17,326 nucleotides of DNA from assembly GCA_900769275.1 (NCBI GenBank), contig CAAGGA010000091.1:1-17326 (forward strand). Reading direction: 5' to 3'. The position numbers and the translations under genes were made by a program. Below the pieces are notes generated by a model. It searched no databases. It saw nothing but the letters and a program-made list of their open reading frames with translations, and was not told the origin of the DNA. Every line of letters starts with the position of its first letter. Position 1 is the first letter of the stretch. Below, piece after piece: positions 15,549 through 17,326 of the stretch. The DNA is from an uncultured Prevotella sp. (GTDB taxonomy: Bacteria > Bacteroidota > Bacteroidia > Bacteroidales > Bacteroidaceae).

Positions 15549-17100
15549 CCATTGCCTTTTGCAGAAGCCATTTATTTTGCTCAGGTATTGTCATCTCGCT
15601 GTTGTCAAGCAACAGAGCATCAGGAGCCTGCCGGAGCGGAGACACCTCACGGTGAGAATCTATATAGTCACGCTCTTCCACATTTCTCAGTATCTCATCA
15701 AAGTCGGAGGGCATTCCTTTCTCCCTGAGCTCTTCGTATCTGCGTTGTGCCCTGACCCTTGCGGATGCCGTAACGAAGACTTTCAGTTCAGCATCAGGAA
15801 AGACCGTAGTACCTATGTCACGACCATCCATGACGATACCTTTCTCTGTTCCCATGCGACGCTGTTGCTCCACCATAGCCTCGCGAACGAACGGTATGGC
15901 GGCCACCTTGCTTACATGATTGCTTACTTCGATGCTTCTTATCACCTGCTCCACACACTCGCCATTAAGGTAAGTATCCGGGCGACCTGACGCTTCGTTG
16001 TACTTGAAACCGACATTCACCTCGTCCATGAGGGATTGCAGACGGTCAGTATCCAACCCTCCATTTTCGAGGAAAATGCCATTGCGTATGGCGAAAAGCG
16101 TCACCGCACGGTACATGGCTCCTGTATCCACATAAACATATCCGAGCTGACGCGCCAACTCTTTTGCCATTGTACTCTTTCCGCATGAGGAATGCCCGTC
16201 GATGGCTATCGTAATTTTTTTCATATTGCTGTTCATATTCTGACGTTTTTCTTGTTTTTGCAATGCGCCTGCGACCTGTTCCATCAACCATTTCGGAGTA
16301 CTTGTCGCACCGCATATCCCTATACTGTCTGCATTTTCAAGCCACGTGGGGTCAATCTCTCCTGGTCCCTCAATCAGGTAAGTACGGGGATTTTTCTCCC
16401 TGCAGGCATTGAAAAGCACCTTTCCGTTACTGCTTTTTCTACCTGACACAAAAAGTATAATGTCATGCTTGGTGGCGAAATGACAGATATTCGGCATACG
16501 GTTAGCCACCTGACGACAGATGGTATCAAAACTTCTGAAAGAGGCTTTCGGGGATATGTGCTTCTGAATATAGTCTGTTATGGCATGGAACTCCTCAAGC
16601 GATTTTGTAGTCTGTGAATACAGATAGATGTCCTTTGTAAAATCGAGTGACCTGACCTCATCTACATGTTCTATGACCACGGCTCTCTGATTGGTCTGCC
16701 CGACGAGTCCGAGCACTTCGGCATGTCCGTTTTTCCCGAATATCACAATCTGTGCATCAGGATTTGCATCATATTGTTTCTTTATCCTGCGCTGTAGTTG
16801 CAAGACGACAGGACACGTGGCATCTATGATTTCAATATCATTCTCCTCAGCCTTGGCGTATGTATAGGGCGGTTCACCATGGGCGCGGAGCAGCACTTTC
16901 TTGCCTTTCAGTTGCAAGAACTCATCGTGATTGATTGTCTTCAACCCAAGATTATGAAGACGTTCACACTCCATACCGTTATGTACGATGTCTCCAAGAC
17001 AATACAAGTCAGCCCCCTCAGCGAGTTTCTCCTCCGCTTTCTTTATGGCCGTGGTGACTCCGAAACAGAATCCTGAGCCCTCATCTATTTCTATTTTCAT
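15532..17100 (-). CDS. ispH-cmk: Fusion of IspH (HMBPP reductase) and cytidylate kinase
   Basis: One frame of 522 codons joins two housekeeping enzymes. Residues 1 to about 282 are IspH, which reduces HMBPP to IPP and DMAPP with an iron-sulfur cluster: cluster cysteines Cys12 (GFCFGV), Cys96 (DATCPV) and Cys195 (DTICRQ); substrate residues His40, His74, His126, Glu128, Thr165, Ser223-Ser224-Asn225 and Ser267. Residues 293-522 are cytidylate kinase, which phosphorylates CMP and dCMP: P-loop GHSSCGKST at 302-310, DTGAMYRAV at 325-333 and GRDIGTTVFPD at 426-436. The joint is a short polar linker (QKQEKRQNMNSN, 281-292). Both active sites appear complete, so it should be bifunctional. A kinase-only start at Met293 (16224) or Met289 (16236) is possible by internal initiation. 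The two genes are separate in Porphyromonas and Bacteroides as I recall. A single-base assembly error removing a stop or shifting frame cannot be excluded. Confidence 0.88.
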   Translation of the reverse strand: MKIEIDEGSGFCFGVTTAIKKAEEKLAEGADLYCLGDIVHNGMECERLHNLGLKTINHDEFLQLKGKKVLLRAHGEPPYTYAKAEENDIEIIDATCPVVLQLQRRIKKQYDANPDAQIVIFGKNGHAEVLGLVGQTNQRAVVIEHVDEVRSLDFTKDIYLYSQTTKSLEEFHAITDYIQKHISPKASFRSFDTICRQVANRMPNICHFATKHDIILFVSGRKSSNGKVLFNACREKNPRTYLIEGPGEIDPTWLENADSIGICGATSTPKWLMEQVAGALQKQEKRQNMNSNMKKITIAIDGHSSCGKSTMAKELARQLGYVYVDTGAMYRAVTLFAIRNGIFLENGGLDTDRLQSLMDEVNVGFKYNEASGRPDTYLNGECVEQVIRSIEVSNHVSKVAAIPFVREAMVEQQRRMGTEKGIVMDGRDIGTTVFPDAELKVFVTASARVRAQRRYEELREKGMPSDFDEILRNVEERDYIDSHREVSPLRQAPDALLLDNSEMTIPEQNKWLLQKAMERIRI

Positions 17101-17168
17101 GCTTTCAGGCTAATGGTTATTCTAGACATTTATTCAACTTTCGTTATTGCCCCCGCTCAGTTTCATAC
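17101..17168. other. Upstream region of ispH-cmk, no clear promoter
   Basis: The stretch before the IspH start is non-coding and AT-rich near the gene. On the minus strand I find no convincing TTTG / TANNTTTG pair, so the promoter remains unassigned; it may lie within or beyond the repeat patch next to it. Confidence 0.4.
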
Positions 17169-17326
17169 GGTTGTACGGTTATAAGGTTATAAGGTTATGC
17201 GGAATATAGCGTAATCTCCGTAAAAAGCAAAGCGACCGTAAAACCGCATAACCGTAAACCGAAGGAGAATATGGCGTAACCTCCGTAAAAGCGAAGCGAC
17301 CGTACAACCATATAACCTTAAAACCG
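17169..17326. repeat. Palindromic intergenic repeat patch (octamers, nested inverted and direct repeats)
   Basis: Three patterns overlap. Four octamers of the form GGTTRTNN start at 17169, 17177, 17185 and 17193. Two nested perfect inverted repeats occur: GGTTGTACGG (17169-17178) with CCGTACAACC (17300-17309), and GGTTATGCGG (17193-17202) with CCGCATAACC (17244-17253). A direct repeat of about 60 bp (17202-17261 and 17267-17326) shares a core of the type CTCCGTAAAA and AAGCGACCGTA, with a few substitutions and single-base indels. The second copy ends exactly at the window edge, so the patch may continue. It contains no gene. It resembles a REP/BIME-like or MITE-like family rather than CRISPR. 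Confidence 0.75.

Noticed and set aside
17169..17326. CRISPR array
   Set aside because: The repeats are internally palindromic over long distances, diverged, about 60 bp long with a 5-bp gap between copies, and have no unique spacers of regular length or cas genes nearby.

Overview
The window looks like chromosomal DNA of a Bacteroidales bacterium, most probably Prevotella/Segatella-like. This rests on a PorQ-type outer-membrane protein, a Bacteroidetes-style TonB ending in a PEFPGG...LRYP segment, a secreted GH78 rhamnosidase, promoter candidates that fit the Bacteroidetes TTTG / TANNTTTG pattern, and starts without clear Shine-Dalgarno sequences. The genus is inferred from protein resemblance only. 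No rRNA, tRNA, CRISPR array, transposase or phage gene is visible.

Layout. (1) 65-889: a secreted SGNH/GDSL hydrolase, closed by a strong 16-bp stem-loop terminator at 982-1018. (2) 1123-7735: a co-directional block beginning right after that terminator with a good promoter (TTTG, 19 nt, TAATTTTG). It holds a membrane-anchored coiled-coil protein, a TolC-type outer-membrane factor, a HlyD-type adaptor, two paralogous ABC-2-type permeases and, at the end, an RsbW-like anti-sigma kinase plus a STAS anti-anti-sigma protein. The transporter genes form a tripartite exporter spanning both membranes, but no ATPase is encoded beside them. (3) 7805-10532, minus strand: porQ, polyprenyl diphosphate synthase and a TatD-family nuclease. 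The last two overlap by ATGA. (4) 10710-15542, plus strand, divergent from porQ: a TonB energy transducer, then a 1361-residue fusion of a GH78 alpha-L-rhamnosidase with a C-terminal Asp-box beta-propeller. (5) 15532-17100, minus strand: a single reading frame fusing IspH (last step of the MEP isoprenoid pathway) to cytidylate kinase. Its 3' end overlaps that of the rhamnosidase gene by 11 bp within a perfect stem-loop. (6) 17169-17326: a non-coding patch of GGTTRTNN octamers, nested inverted repeats and two about 60-bp direct repeats, cut by the window edge.

How the genes relate. Block 2 is an envelope export system with a possible regulatory pair attached. IspH makes IPP/DMAPP, which the polyprenyl synthase elongates, so isoprenoid supply is represented twice on the minus strand. 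TonB and the rhamnosidase fusion suit glycan use, although no SusC/SusD pair is present. The less ordinary points are the IspH-CMK fusion, the GH78-propeller fusion, the exporter without an ATPase that shares a transcription direction with a partner-switching pair, and the palindromic repeat patch. I found no clear case for a wholly new defence or mobile system.
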